Of a DNA stretch of 64,000 bases, positions 51,234-61,984 are shown piece by piece. Position 1 is the stretch's first letter, and each line of letters starts with the position of its first letter. The position numbers and the translations under genes were made by a program. Under the pieces are notes generated by a model. It saw nothing but the letters and a program-made list of their open reading frames with translations. It was not told the origin of the DNA and did no database searches. Origin of the DNA: Diplocarpon mali (lineage: Eukaryota; Ascomycota; Leotiomycetes; Helotiales; Drepanopezizaceae). The stretch is from assembly GCA_024741835.1 (NCBI GenBank), contig JAENRP010000002.1:248001-312000 (forward strand), read 5' to 3'.

Positions 51234-52322
51234 ATGCGTATCAATACGCTCGTTATCTCGCTTGTGTCGGCCGTGGCCATCCAAGCAACAGCGATACCAT
51301 CCGTGAGTTCTACCCTTGGGTTTCTTGTGACATTACTGACAAGACAGGTGCTGAATGGCCGAGCTATCGACATCAAATCTGCTGCATCCGGCAATGCGGC
51401 CGCCAAGCCCGACATCATGAGCCGACTTGCTCCCGCCGATGCCGCCAACAAGAAAGCCGAGGAGGCTGCCAAAGGAGCTGAGGCTGGCCTGGGAGCCGAA
51501 GAAGCCGGCAAGGAAGCCGAGGCGGCTTGCAAGAAGGCAGCTGGCACGGGATCTGAGGAGGCTTGCAAGAAAGCAGGCGAGGCTGCTAAGAAGGCAGCTG
51601 AGGAGGCCGGCAAAGGAGCTGAAGGCGGCAAGAAGGGAGCTGAGAGCGGCAAAGGAGAGGCTGGCGCAGGAGCTGAGGCTGGCACGGGAGGTGAGGAGGC
51701 TGGCGCAGGAGCTGAGGCTGGCACGGGAGGTGAGGAGGCTGGCGCAGGAGCTGAGGCTGGCACGGGAGGTGAGGAGGCTGGCAAGGGAGCTGAGAGCGGC
51801 AAAGGAGAGGCTGGCGCAGGAGGCGAGGAATCCGGCAAGGGAAGTGAAGGGACCTGCGCAAAGGCGGGTGAGACTGCTAAGAAGGGAGCCGAAGAGGCGA
51901 AGAAGGGGGCCGAGGAGGCTGGCAAGAAGGGAGCTGAAGAGGCTGGCAAGAAAGGAGCCGAAGAGGCGAAGAAGGGAGCCGAGGAGACTGGCAAGAAGGG
52001 AGCCGAAGAGGCGAAGAAGGGGGCCGAGGAGACTGCTAAGAAGGGAGCCGAAGAGGCGAAGAAGGGGGCCGAGGAGACTGCTAAGAAAGGAGCCGAGGAG
52101 ACTGCTAAGAAGGGAGCCGAAGAGGCGAAGAAGGGGGCCGAGGAGACTGCTAAGAAGGGAGCCGAAGAGGCGAAGAAGGGGGCCGAGGAGACTGCTAAGA
52201 AAGGAGCCGAGGAGACTGGCAAGAAGGGAGCCGAAGAGGCGAAGAAGGGGGCCGAGGAGACTGGCAAGAAGGGGGCTGAAGAGGCGAAGAAAGGGGCCGA
52301 AGCTGGCAAGGGAGCTGAATAG
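51234..52322 (+). CDS. Secreted Lys-Gly-Ala-Glu tandem-repeat protein
   Basis: Signal peptide at residues 1-20 (MRINTLVISLVSAVAIQATA). A 45-nt in-frame intron, 51303-51347 (GTGAGT...ACAG), interrupts the frame just after it; spliced length is 347 residues, unspliced 362. The mature protein is almost only Lys, Gly, Ala, Glu and Thr. A first part (about 60-140) has loose Ala/Lys/Glu repeats with two Cys; three perfect copies of GAGAEAGTGGEEA follow; then about 18 copies of KKGAEE in alternating 7- and 8-residue spacing (KKGAEEAKKGAEETG). Charge is balanced and hydrophobics nearly absent except Ala. This resembles group 3 LEA and other hydrophilic helical proteins in style, though the motif differs. 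Possible roles are desiccation protection, a cell-surface matrix or a host-facing repeat protein; none is shown. Copy number is probably variable. Confidence 0.75.
   Translation: MRINTLVISLVSAVAIQATAIPSVSSTLGFLVTLLTRQVLNGRAIDIKSAASGNAAAKPDIMSRLAPADAANKKAEEAAKGAEAGLGAEEAGKEAEAACKKAAGTGSEEACKKAGEAAKKAAEEAGKGAEGGKKGAESGKGEAGAGAEAGTGGEEAGAGAEAGTGGEEAGAGAEAGTGGEEAGKGAESGKGEAGAGGEESGKGSEGTCAKAGETAKKGAEEAKKGAEEAGKKGAEEAGKKGAEEAKKGAEETGKKGAEEAKKGAEETAKKGAEEAKKGAEETAKKGAEETAKKGAEEAKKGAEETAKKGAEEAKKGAEETAKKGAEETGKKGAEEAKKGAEETGKKGAEEAKKGAEAGKGAE
51663..51779. repeat. 39-bp tandem repeat inside the repeat-protein gene
   Basis: Three copies of 39 bp, identical or nearly so, encoding 13 residues each (GAGAEAGTGGEEA). 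Near-identity of the copies at synonymous sites points to recent expansion. Confidence 0.9.
51880..52310. repeat. KKGAEE-coding tandem array
   Basis: About 430 bp of purine-rich tandem units, mostly a 45-bp higher-order unit (15 residues: KKGAEEAKKGAEETA or the TG variant) made from 21- and 24-bp parts. The coding strand is strongly A/G-biased, which keeps all three frames on this strand and at least two on the other nearly free of stops. Confidence 0.9.
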
Positions 52323-55300
52323 GAGCCCCCGTACGAGGAAAAACACACGCCGGGAGCCATGTTTTTTGAAATTATATAGATAGACTCAGTAGAATGCAAT
52401 GTTTAGATTTTCTTACCAATCGTTTACGCCGAGCAAGCCCTGACGAGGCCAAACTTTGAAACCTGCCGACTCCAGGCCCAGAATCTTTTTCCTCGTCGAC
52501 TCGATGGTCTGAGATGTTCAAGTGCACAGCCGACCGCAACGGTCCTCGGTTAGGTTGACGTTGGCCCCTCGCTTATTCTCGAACCATGTCAATCACCCTG
52601 TCCATTTTAAGGGGTCTGGATGTTGCTGTCGATGTCCGGTCTTGGAGCGAGAAGAATGTATGGCGGATAAGATATATACATATATATGTGTATGTGTGTG
52701 TATAGATGTTTACATATCGATAAATCATCGATTCTCAGTCGTGCTTCAGGTCGCTTGCCATTGACCACGTCTCAGCAGTTGATTTTGGGCTGACGAGTTT
52801 CTAGTGAAGAACGGGATATCTTCTACACGTACTTCTCCAGACCCGCGAGAGCTTGACAGACTGCACACTGAGTTCTAGGATATAAACGTCGCAGCCTGCC
52901 CGGCGACACATTGAAGATATCAGTCGAGCGCGGGGTAGGCACTGTAGATATCTCGAGGCGTGCAGGAGGCGATGCATCTGCCCTATATCCCGAGCATTCG
53001 GACCTCGAAAGACACCGGCCTGCGACACACCGCATCAGATCATCTGGTCGTCGTGCCGGTCCCCCCTTGCTCGGCTGAGTCGCAGCTGAGCCGAGAACGA
53101 GAGCTGTTTCTGAGTTTGAGGATCGGATGAGATTCTCACCGTCAAGGCCTCGAGAACCCGACTGCTGGACACGGCGGGCAGAAAGCATTGCCATCGAAAA
53201 TCAAGCAGAGGACTCGGGGCGTGGCTGGATCACACGCTCATCTGAGCCGAGACCCCAGGCGACGGGGAACGTCTATTTTCCACGTCGCCGCCATCCAACC
53301 GGCACAAGTTCTACGTGTCAGGAACAGGCCACCTTCGCGAACTGCATGCAGTGCCATCAAGCCCGAAGCCAAGAGCTGTGTTGCGAGATAGGAAACCGGC
53401 GGGTGTGATCGCGCTGACTGCCACCCGTCCCCGTGTGTACGGTGCACTCTGGGGCCGTGGCTCTGCTTCGTATATTCGCGACGGGCAGTCGTCTTTTTAT
53501 AGACGAGCCATCTATCCCGACCAGTTTCCCGTTCCTCCGCCGCGGATGGAGGCTGGTGGTGGGTATCGCATCAGGGGGTGTGCACACGCGGGACTCTGAA
53601 TCCTCGACGTTGGCGGCCACGTCGTTGTATTTCTTGCCTCCTAAAGTTATACCTCGAGAGCGTCGGATCATGTCGGTGCCACGTCAGGTCTTGTGCCAAT
53701 TCCCACCGAGTGCCTACAACTCAAAGACAGGCTCGATGATGGATATGAGGTGAACAAGGCAGGTTGAAGTAGGCCAGGAAGGGCGCGGAAGAGATTCCTC
53801 AAAGTTTTCTACAGCTTCTCGGATTTTCATCAGAAGCTCAAGTCGACACATAGAGTTCTAGCGAAAGAGCTACTGCGACCTGGGAAGACGTTCAAGGAAT
53901 CGGGGGCCTGGGATAATCAAACAAGTCGTACACCGCGGGGGGGGCAGCTTTCGTCTGATGCAGTGGTATCTCCACCAGAGTCTTGATATACGATGTAACA
54001 CTTTGATGTACGATGTAGTCCTCCCACGGAGTATGAGCGAGTGTTGGGCATGGGCGTGGAAGGTTACCAACAAGCTTCGCAGGCTGTCTAAGAATAGCGT
54101 CTTGTTCGTGAAAGCAGAGTAGAATTTCATGATGTTTTGTGCATAATATGTACATAGTAGATGCTGGTGTAGAGCTGTGTCGAGCCCATCGTTCCTCTTC
54201 CGATAGTATCGGAACCCTGCTAGGGATAAGATACGTGACCGTCGCACCGCTGCAGCGCATTCCTGTAGACGTCGAAATCACGGCTCTGGACTATTTCCAC
54301 GCCCAGATTCGAGAGGCTGACTCGCTACGACGCTGGTCGGGCTCTTGCTCGAGCGGTTTTGGCTTGATCTTCATTTTCGAGTCTGCGATTTCGATCTCGA
54401 AAGTGTAAATTGATTAATTGAAAATATACTTCCGCGTTCGCTGTTCTCGAGTACCGTAGCCCCCCCCTAAGCGGGTTGTAGATCAGTGGATTTGAACCCC
54501 TGGTGTCTGCGCAGAGAGAAGAAAACATTGGGAGTACAAGTATGGATGAAGACTATCCACCGCCATCACGAAGGGCCGACCCGACGTGAAGGGTGGGCAA
54601 CGGATGTTGTTTTCCAAGTCACAACTCTTCGAGCATGGAGTCGCGACGAGACCCCAGCAGAGTAGAGTCTCTTTGAAATCCACATCCGAGATGATCTCGA
54701 AATATTGCTGCAGGTACGGCAGGATTCCAATCATACGACGCGGTTGTCCGCTCACCCATCCCCGCCCACGATGATTCCAGCACTACACAGTCCTCCGGAA
54801 TCTGGCCATCCCTCCACGAGCGCATCCTGCGTTCAGGGCTGGTCATATACTCGGGGGCGAGCACTCCCACAAGTTGCTCGCGCCCGCGCGTGTTTGCAGA
54901 TCCTTCCTCCGACCCGATGGTCATTTACCCGCTGCAGCAGGCCACTTCGTATTGGACTTTGCCGTGACGGATGCTCGATGTGATTCCTTTGCGTGCGGCA
55001 GCGGACGGGGCGACCGGTCGGGGAGTGCGCTCCTCCGCGGGGTCTTTGCTGTCCTGCTGGAGCAGGTGCTAGCATTCTTTCTTCATGGACGCAGACCCAG
55101 AAAGAAGTCATATTGGTATACTTCCCAGGGTAGATCCGAACATGGTTCGAACATGGTTCGCGGCTTGGGTTTAGCTTCAGCTAGTGCTCTTGTGCCTGTG
55201 GCGAACTACCCCTTTTCTTCTCCTTCGCTGCTAGGATGGGGTCGCAGCCCACTCCTCGGCACCGCCAGGAGTATCATGATCGAGAGCATGCCAGGCCGGT

Positions 55301-56674
55301 GAGATTCCGAAGAGACGGCTTCTGCAGGTCGTGGGCAGGCTTTCGTTCCATCTCAGACAACTCAAGGGAGCAACTGTGCTGCTCTCCCTCTGCCAGAGCG
55401 ACGGCGGCGGTCAATTCGCCTGGTCTGCGAACGCGTGCTCTGCGCTCCGGAGCCGTGCTGCCAGGCAGGATCAGTTTGCCCGTCCCGGAGTGAATGTCGG
55501 TCTCTCCCTCGTGCAGAGCTGGCCTGGTGTGCGCCCCGATACGAGGTATCATGTATATGGTCTGGCAGGCATCCTGGCGCCAGCCCCATCTGCTCGCGTC
55601 GGGCCTCCCGGGAGTGTGCAGTCGACGAAAATGCTCCACGACACGAGCATTGGACCCGGACGCGAGCCCGTCGACCAAGTCCAGCAGACGCGTCCATGTT
55701 CTGGAGGAGATTCTGTCGCGACTCGCCGCTGGGCTGCGACGGTGGCGGTCGCCGGGCAAAGCACCAGCAGCGTCGCCGACGCTCACGCGTGCATCTCGGT
55801 CGGATGGCAAGATCAACACAGCGTGGGCTGAACGGCGACAGAGCACAGTGCAAGCCGAAGCCGCTTCCCAAAATACATCTTCTTGTTCTTCTTCTTCTGA
55901 GACGGAGGAAGGCTTTTCTGCGTCCCCGCGCTGGGCTCCGTGCGTGGGCGTCGGGTCAGGATTCTCTCCCTGGGATCAACTGCGGGCGTCGGAGTATAAA
56001 TGCGGTCAAGCCAGGATCATCTGCGGGCGTCGGAGTATAAATTCGGTCTTGTGGGGATGCAGCAGATATTGCGCCCAAGAAGTTTCGGCACTCGTGTCAG
56101 ATTTCAGATGCGCCACACATTCATCTCACATCCATGGCGCCGAGGACTACGGGCGCCATGACACAAAACGTCAAATCGCCCGTCGACCACGTGACCGCTG
56201 CTCTCCTCTTCCTCGCCGTCGGTCCATCCCATCAACCTTCCTTACGACTAACCGTCGCCGTCGGTCATCTCCTTCATCCATCCTCACTACTGGCCGTCGC
56301 CCTCGGTCTCGCTCTTTTCATCGTGGTCGCAACCCGATCCCCAACTGTCGCTACCGACAATTCCGCTCATTATTTCTGGACGCGCCGCCACTGAACCCCC
56401 CGCCGAGCCATCAATCGTTCGCAAGGTCACCGCAGCCGAGGAGATTGGGAGTCCTCGCCCAGCAGCAGCAACGTACCGCGACTTTTCAGATATCCCCATC
56501 ACCCAGCGGTGAATATGCATTTGCCGGGACATTAGATCCACCCATCACTCGACACGACGGAATCATTCGCAACTTCTTCCTCCTGATCGATCTCTTCATT
56601 TGTCCCAAGGACAGACAGCCCCGTCGGCTGGGAACTGTGGCGACGCGGATCGTGGTGCTGAGCCAAATAGCATC
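52323..56674. other. Long gene-poor stretch
   Basis: 4.35 kb without a supported gene. Frames of up to 425 codons occur (55494-56771) but they overlap others in both directions, are Arg/Ser-rich and show no domain. An imperfect 41-bp direct duplication lies at about 55974-56050. A short TA/TG run sits near 52670-52705. The final few hundred bases are the likely promoter of the SGNH hydrolase gene. Confidence 0.5.
55974..56050. repeat. 41-bp direct duplication
   Basis: Two copies of a unit beginning gatca-ctgcgggcgtcgga and continuing gtataaat-cggtc, differing at a few positions. Non-coding. Confidence 0.8.
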
Positions 56675-59600
56675 ATGCGTGCCCCGGGGCTTCTGGCTGC
56701 CCTCGGCTTCCTGTCGACCGGTGCGTCTGGCATCCTCTGCCCACCCTACTGTCTCTCTGACGCCGTTCTAGCTGCACCTCTCCCCTTTTCCGACAACATC
56801 TTGCCAGATGTCACGAGCAGCATTTCCGGGCGCGAGTTGTCCAACTTTCAGTTCAGAATTGCCCCCTTGGGTGCGTCGATCGTCTATGGATATCCGTCCA
56901 CGGACAAGAACGGATTCCGCTATGGTAATTCTGCACCTCGCAAATGCTTCTTCACCCCCGAGCGTATCAAGTCTGAGATGTCTCTGAATAGGTCTACGGA
57001 ATTACCTCGTTGCCGATGGGGCCAAGGTGAACAGTAGGGATCCCTTCCCTCCCCCCTCCCCCTGCGCATCGCCTGTTTGGTGCTCTTCTTTCGGTACTTC
57101 GTGCCTCTCCGGTCGGGAGAGGTCCACCCCTCCTCTCCAGGCATGGGTCGCCGTGGGATGAACCGCTGACTAACTCGTCAAAAGTGGTCGGCAATGCTTC
57201 CAGCGGCAGCATGCTCGATAACGAGGTGACTTTCCCATCCCAGGGAGATTTGACCGTGCTCACAGCCATCTAGAATGAAGGATGGCCCGGCCATGTCATC
57301 GATCAGACGTACAAGACGGCAGACAACAGCATTCTCTACCAGCCCAACCTTGTTCTCCTGCACGTGGGCTCGAACGATATGACAGCAGATAATGACGTCG
57401 ACCATGCCCATACCCGCCTCGCGCGTGTGATTGACAAGCTCTTCGGTTCCATTTCCGGTGTGACCATCATCGCATCCACGATGCTGCCCAGGGCGAATGC
57501 CGCGATCCAAGCGAGAACCCAGAGATTTAACGGCAACATCCCGGCCATGGTCAAGGAGCGCCAGCTGGCGGGGAAGAAGCTACTCTACGTCGACTTTTCC
57601 TCGACCTGGTTCAGCGTGTCTGATCTGGCGGACGATGGTCAGCACCCGACCGACGCCGGCTTCCTGAAGATGTCCTACGTCTGGTATCAGGGGATCAGAG
57701 CCGCGGAGGCGCAGGGGTGGCTCACCCCGCCAAAGGCCATCGGCGGCCTCTCGGATGATCCAGAGCTCGCAGGCCCAGCCAAGACTTGTGACAAGGTCCC
57801 CGGTAACGCCGTCGGCCCCTACACGGTCCAGCAAGGCTCGGGAAGAGACGACGGCGACTATGTCCACTCGGCATCGCCGGCAGGTGACTTCTCGGGTTTC
57901 AACAATCCCTCAAACGTGGCCTTCAACAACCCGCTCCCCGAGGGTGTCTACTGGGCCGACATCAACGGGGACGGAGTCGACGACTACGTCTACGTTCCTC
58001 TCGACGCAAGCTCAGGCCTCGGCGTCGCCTTGAACAACGGGGATGGTTCCTTGGGCGCCTACCTCTATTTCCCTTTCACCCATGCTTGCGCCCGGTCGGG
58101 CGTGAGGTTTGCCGATATGACGGGCGACGGGCGACACGACTTCTGCTGCGTCCAAGCAAACGGTGATCTTGCGTGCTCCCAGAACACGCCCGGCACGGAT
58201 CCTCGACATCCTAATTTTGTCGCGGGCAGAATCTCCAAGTCGAATGAGGGGTATTCCCAAGCGCAGGTCAGACTCGCAGACATCGACGGCGATGGGAGAG
58301 CAGACTATGTCGCTTTCAGTGCCGACAGAACCAAGATACTCGGATGGAGGAACGGGGCAAATCAAGACGGCCCGCCGGCCTACTGGACTCCGATGCGGGG
58401 GGTCTTCAATGACCTGCCTGCTCAGGAGTTGTCGGGTTGGGCGTTCGCCGATCTCAACGGGGACCACCGTGACGACCTGGTAGGCCCCCCCCCCCGGACC
58501 CTGAACCGTACTCGTCGATCCTCACGTTCCTAGGTATGGCTCAACAAGGAGACCGGCGCCGTCTCGACCTGGATCAACTCCAGGGGCTACAGCGTTGGCT
58601 TAACTCCGGTGTGGAAGTCGCGGGGCGTCACCCACAGCTTCGGAGCCAAGTGAGTGCCGCTGCGCGAGCCGGGGGATGTTGCTGACCCGGAACCCTAGCC
58701 CACACATCGTATTTGGCAAATTCATGGGATCTGGTCGTGCCGACGCCAGCCGGGTCTCGGCTCGACCCAACGACAACGTTCGCGTCGAACGCTTCAAGAA
58801 CGACGGCAAGGGAGGGACCATGGTCAAAGGCGACGGCTCGCGCTACTGCGATATGACCGGGGACGGCTATGAAGACTACATCTGGGTCAGCAGCACCGGC
58901 GAGATCACGCTCTATGGCAACAACAAAAAGCTTGATGGAACCTGGGACCAGTGGGGCGTGATCTACAACGCCAACCGACCCCGGAGAGAGATTCAATTTG
59001 CCGATTTCGATGGTGAGTCTCCGTTGCTCTCTGGCTTCATAACAGGAAACGCTGATGCAGCTAGGGGACAAAAAATGCGACATCGTAAGTCACCCGCAGC
59101 GCCGGCCACGTGATCCTACCACTGCTCGCGTATATCAGGCTGAGAGTACCACTAGCTGTTCGTCGAGAAAGCCACCGGGAGGACGAGCATGCTCCGCAAC
59201 GACTTTGCCAACGGCAAATTTGCATTCGCTGACGTGGGCGAAGTCACCGGCAATGCAGGATGCGCCGAAGGATATGGATATCACCTGTAAGCACCCTCTC
59301 GAACCTGGCGCGCAGCTTCTCGCGAATCGACCAGAGGATATCCCCAGACTTCTGACGAGACGCCGGTCTTGCAACGGGCTCGAGATGAGACTGACGATGA
59401 TCTTCACAACAGGCACGACATTGGTGCGCGCTGGAATGACTTGGACGGCGATGGTACGTATCTCCTGCTCGACCTTGAGAGCCTGCGCACGTCTACTGAC
59501 AAGCTTCTAGGACGGGCCGACTTCTTGTGTGGTAACTAGTCACGCGTCTCCAGTTGCGGCGTTTCTTGGCTAATACCACTCGTACAGTACGTCAGAACGG

Positions 59601-60314
59601 GACAGTGACAGCTTTCTTGAACAACGGCACAGGCCTGATTGACAAAGGACAAATCAAGCACTCGGAAGGAAAGGAGCGGAGAAGTCATCCAGCCCCCTTC
59701 CCTTCTACAGGCGATCGCTGACATCCCCTCAGACTTGAGATTCGCGGATATCGACGGAGACGGTCGGCATGATCTGCTGGTATGNNNNNNNNNNNNNNNN
59801 NNNNNNNNNNNNNNNNNNNNNNNNNNNNNNNNNNAATCTTCTTTTATCCGAGGCCCCCCGGGGGCTGAGATGGTCGTTGCGCTCGACCGGCGCTGATGGA
59901 GCGGCCGTGGGCCGAACCGAGTCTGACGAGGACTGACCCGAGTTTAGTGGTTGGATCCTATCACAGGTCAGATGGACGCCTGGAAGAACGAGGGCCCCAT
60001 CACAACCGTCGACGAGAAGAGTTCCTTCTCGTGGACGGCCAAGGGGATGGTTGCCGCTGGAAACACCTGCCGAGGCTCTGCTGTCGAGCTTGTTAACGTC
60101 AACGGTCTTGGAAGAGCCGAGTAGGTACTCGCACCTCGCCGCGCATGACTCGAGCTGACCCTCGGCTGCTCATAGTTACTACATGATTGAGCCCCACGAA
60201 AACAAGGCGACCGTCATGCTGAACGTTTGCCCTGGTGGCAAGCTCGGGCCCGTCACGCCCACTCCGCAGACGGGGGCGCCTCCGGTCCCCGCCATCTCTA
60301 AACCATCTTCGTAA
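56675..60314 (+). CDS. Secreted SGNH hydrolase with FG-GAP/VCBS calcium repeats
   Basis: Exons: 56675-56924, 56992-57033, 57185-57225, 57274-58479, 58534-58649, 58699-59012, 59065-59084, 59156-59286, 59413-59453, 59511-59531, 59588-59683, 59733-59779, 59948-60120 and 60176-60314, about 878 residues. A signal peptide starts it. The SGNH hydrolase domain (about 55-290) has block I as LGASIVYG (GAS in place of GDS), block III HVGSND and block V DGQHPTDAG with the Asp-His pair. The rest holds about eight repeats with a D-x-[DN]-G-D-G loop (DINGDGVDD, DMTGDGRHD, DIDGDGRAD and others), typical of calcium-binding beta-propeller blades. It probably de-esterifies an extracellular polysaccharide. Many exons are tiny (20, 21, 41, 41, 42 nt). 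The exon 11 donor (GTCATC) is weak. The N gap falls within the intron 59780-59947, and phases match across it. Confidence 0.85.
59785..59834. other. Assembly gap (N run)
   Basis: Fifty undetermined bases within an intron of the SGNH hydrolase gene; flanking exons join in phase, so no coding sequence need be missing. Confidence 0.99.
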
Positions 60315-61984
60315 GGGCGGAGATGGGACGGCAGAAGAGGCCTCGACTCCTCTGCACAGGCCCGGGAGTGGCGGATGTCAGGCGTGCTCGGGTCGCGATG
60401 AGCTCCTCTCGATCCTCTCGTGACCAGAGGGGTCCTGCCGAGGTGGAAGTTCCGCCACACCAGGCCGCCTGGGGCTCCTGATACATTCACAGCTCGTGCC
60501 ACACGCGGGCGCACCCCCCCCCCCCTTTCGCAGCCACGCGCGACATCGTGGGCCCAAACTCCTAGAATCTATTCGTTTCGGTCGCCCGCCGGAGAGCTTT
60601 TTGTGGCCCAGGACTAGAGGGGCGAGGGATGCAGTGTTGCTGGGTGCCGCTGGCTAGCACTGTCTTAGCTAGGTGTTTATATCCTCACTACAACATATAA
60701 CCTTTGCATTCTGCCATGCTCTCGTGCGTGATCTGATCATGGCTCCGGCCGTCTCTCTCTGCCTCGGCGCGATGATTCGAGACCCGGACGGGGAGGTATC
60801 CCGAAATTTGTAGGCCTTGCTCGCCGCCCATGTGGGTGGTAGGGATCAGCGACCCGGCTGTCGCTACGCCAGAAAAGCATCGCTGGCTGGTCTTGCCGGC
60901 TATCTCCCCCCAGCCAGCGCCACCGGCTCGTGGCCGGCTCGGCGCCAGCGAGGTGTCGCTTGACCCGTGCCTGGCAGTCAACAACGGAGGCGAGAGAGCC
61001 CGGCCACGGGGGGGCAAGGCCGCGCCGACGTGACGTGACGTCCTCGGCGCTCTCTGCCGCGACGCGAGATCCCTCTCTCCCGCCCCTGTCTCTCCCCTCC
61101 CTCTCTTCTTCGGTTCGCGATACGAGGCTCGCGGCCCGAGAACAGAGACAGGCGCCGGGCCAGGCCAGAGCGGCACGCGATATCTCAATCGAGAAGCCGT
61201 TTCCTCTCGTGCAGAGTCGCCAAGACGGACCAGCGTACGGGATGTGCGATCGCACGAGGCCTGCAGACGTGACGGGCTCGATGTCGGTTCCGTGTTTCCG
61301 CGGCTGTTGTTTTTCACCCCTTGTCCATCATCTCACTTCATCTTTTCTCTCTTCTCTCCTTGTCTATCTTCCATCACGATTTCTCTTTTTCCCCCTTGTC
61401 CATCATCTCTCTTCATCTGTTCTCTTTCCCCCTTGTCTGTCTTCCATCACGATTTCTCTCCCCCCCTTATCCATCTTCCATCACGACGCTGCCGCTCGGA
61501 TCCGTCGGCTTCGGGCCAGCACGAGAGCGAAGCGCCGTCGCGTGCCGCGCGCTCTCCACGTGCAATGAGAGGCTCTACCCTCATCCCCCAGAGGGAACGA
61601 CTCCCTTCTCCACCGACACCTGGAAGCAACTGCATCACGAGTGAAACAACCCCAAACGGACCCATCGTCCGATCGTTGTCTTGAGCTATAGTGTGCCCAC
61701 CCGGGGAGACCAAGAAATACATTTCAACTTTCAAACGACGAGAGAATGCAAGACGGAAGCACAAGTGGCATGGGCAGAGGTTGAATGGTCTTCCATTCCT
61801 AGTGATTCTACCCTCGCCAGAACCAGCGCACCAGACGAACTACCCGCGACAAGTTTCCACCCGGACCACGGCAGCTCGCCAGACACGCCTGCACGGTATC
61901 CACTCCTCGGGATATCTTGCCCCCAGAACGCAACCGTCCGTCAGGCCCCGCACGCAATGGGCCGCTTCGAATTCACGGCGTCGA
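60315..61984. other. Intergenic with C/T-rich repeats
   Basis: 1.7 kb between two convergent genes. No gene is supported. A C/T-rich imperfect tandem region (about 61310-61490) repeats words such as ccttgtccatcatctc and ttccatcacgatttctct. Frames open on both strands at 60690-61570 are GC-driven and lack domains. Confidence 0.5.

Noticed and set aside
51218..52399. Long minus-strand open frames (over 330 codons in two frames) opposite the repeat-protein gene, and a second plus-strand frame
   Set aside because: They mirror the purine-rich tandem units and consist of Ser/Ala/Pro/Leu or Arg/Leu periodic sequence; the plus-strand frame 1 product has the signal peptide and intron.
54480..54530. 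tRNA-like T-arm (atttgaacccc) near 54490
   Set aside because: The stem does not pair fully and no D arm, anticodon arm or acceptor stem could be found around it.
55494..56771. A 425-codon plus-strand frame just upstream of the SGNH hydrolase
   Set aside because: Low-complexity Arg/Ser content, runs over a direct duplication and over the start of the real gene in another frame.
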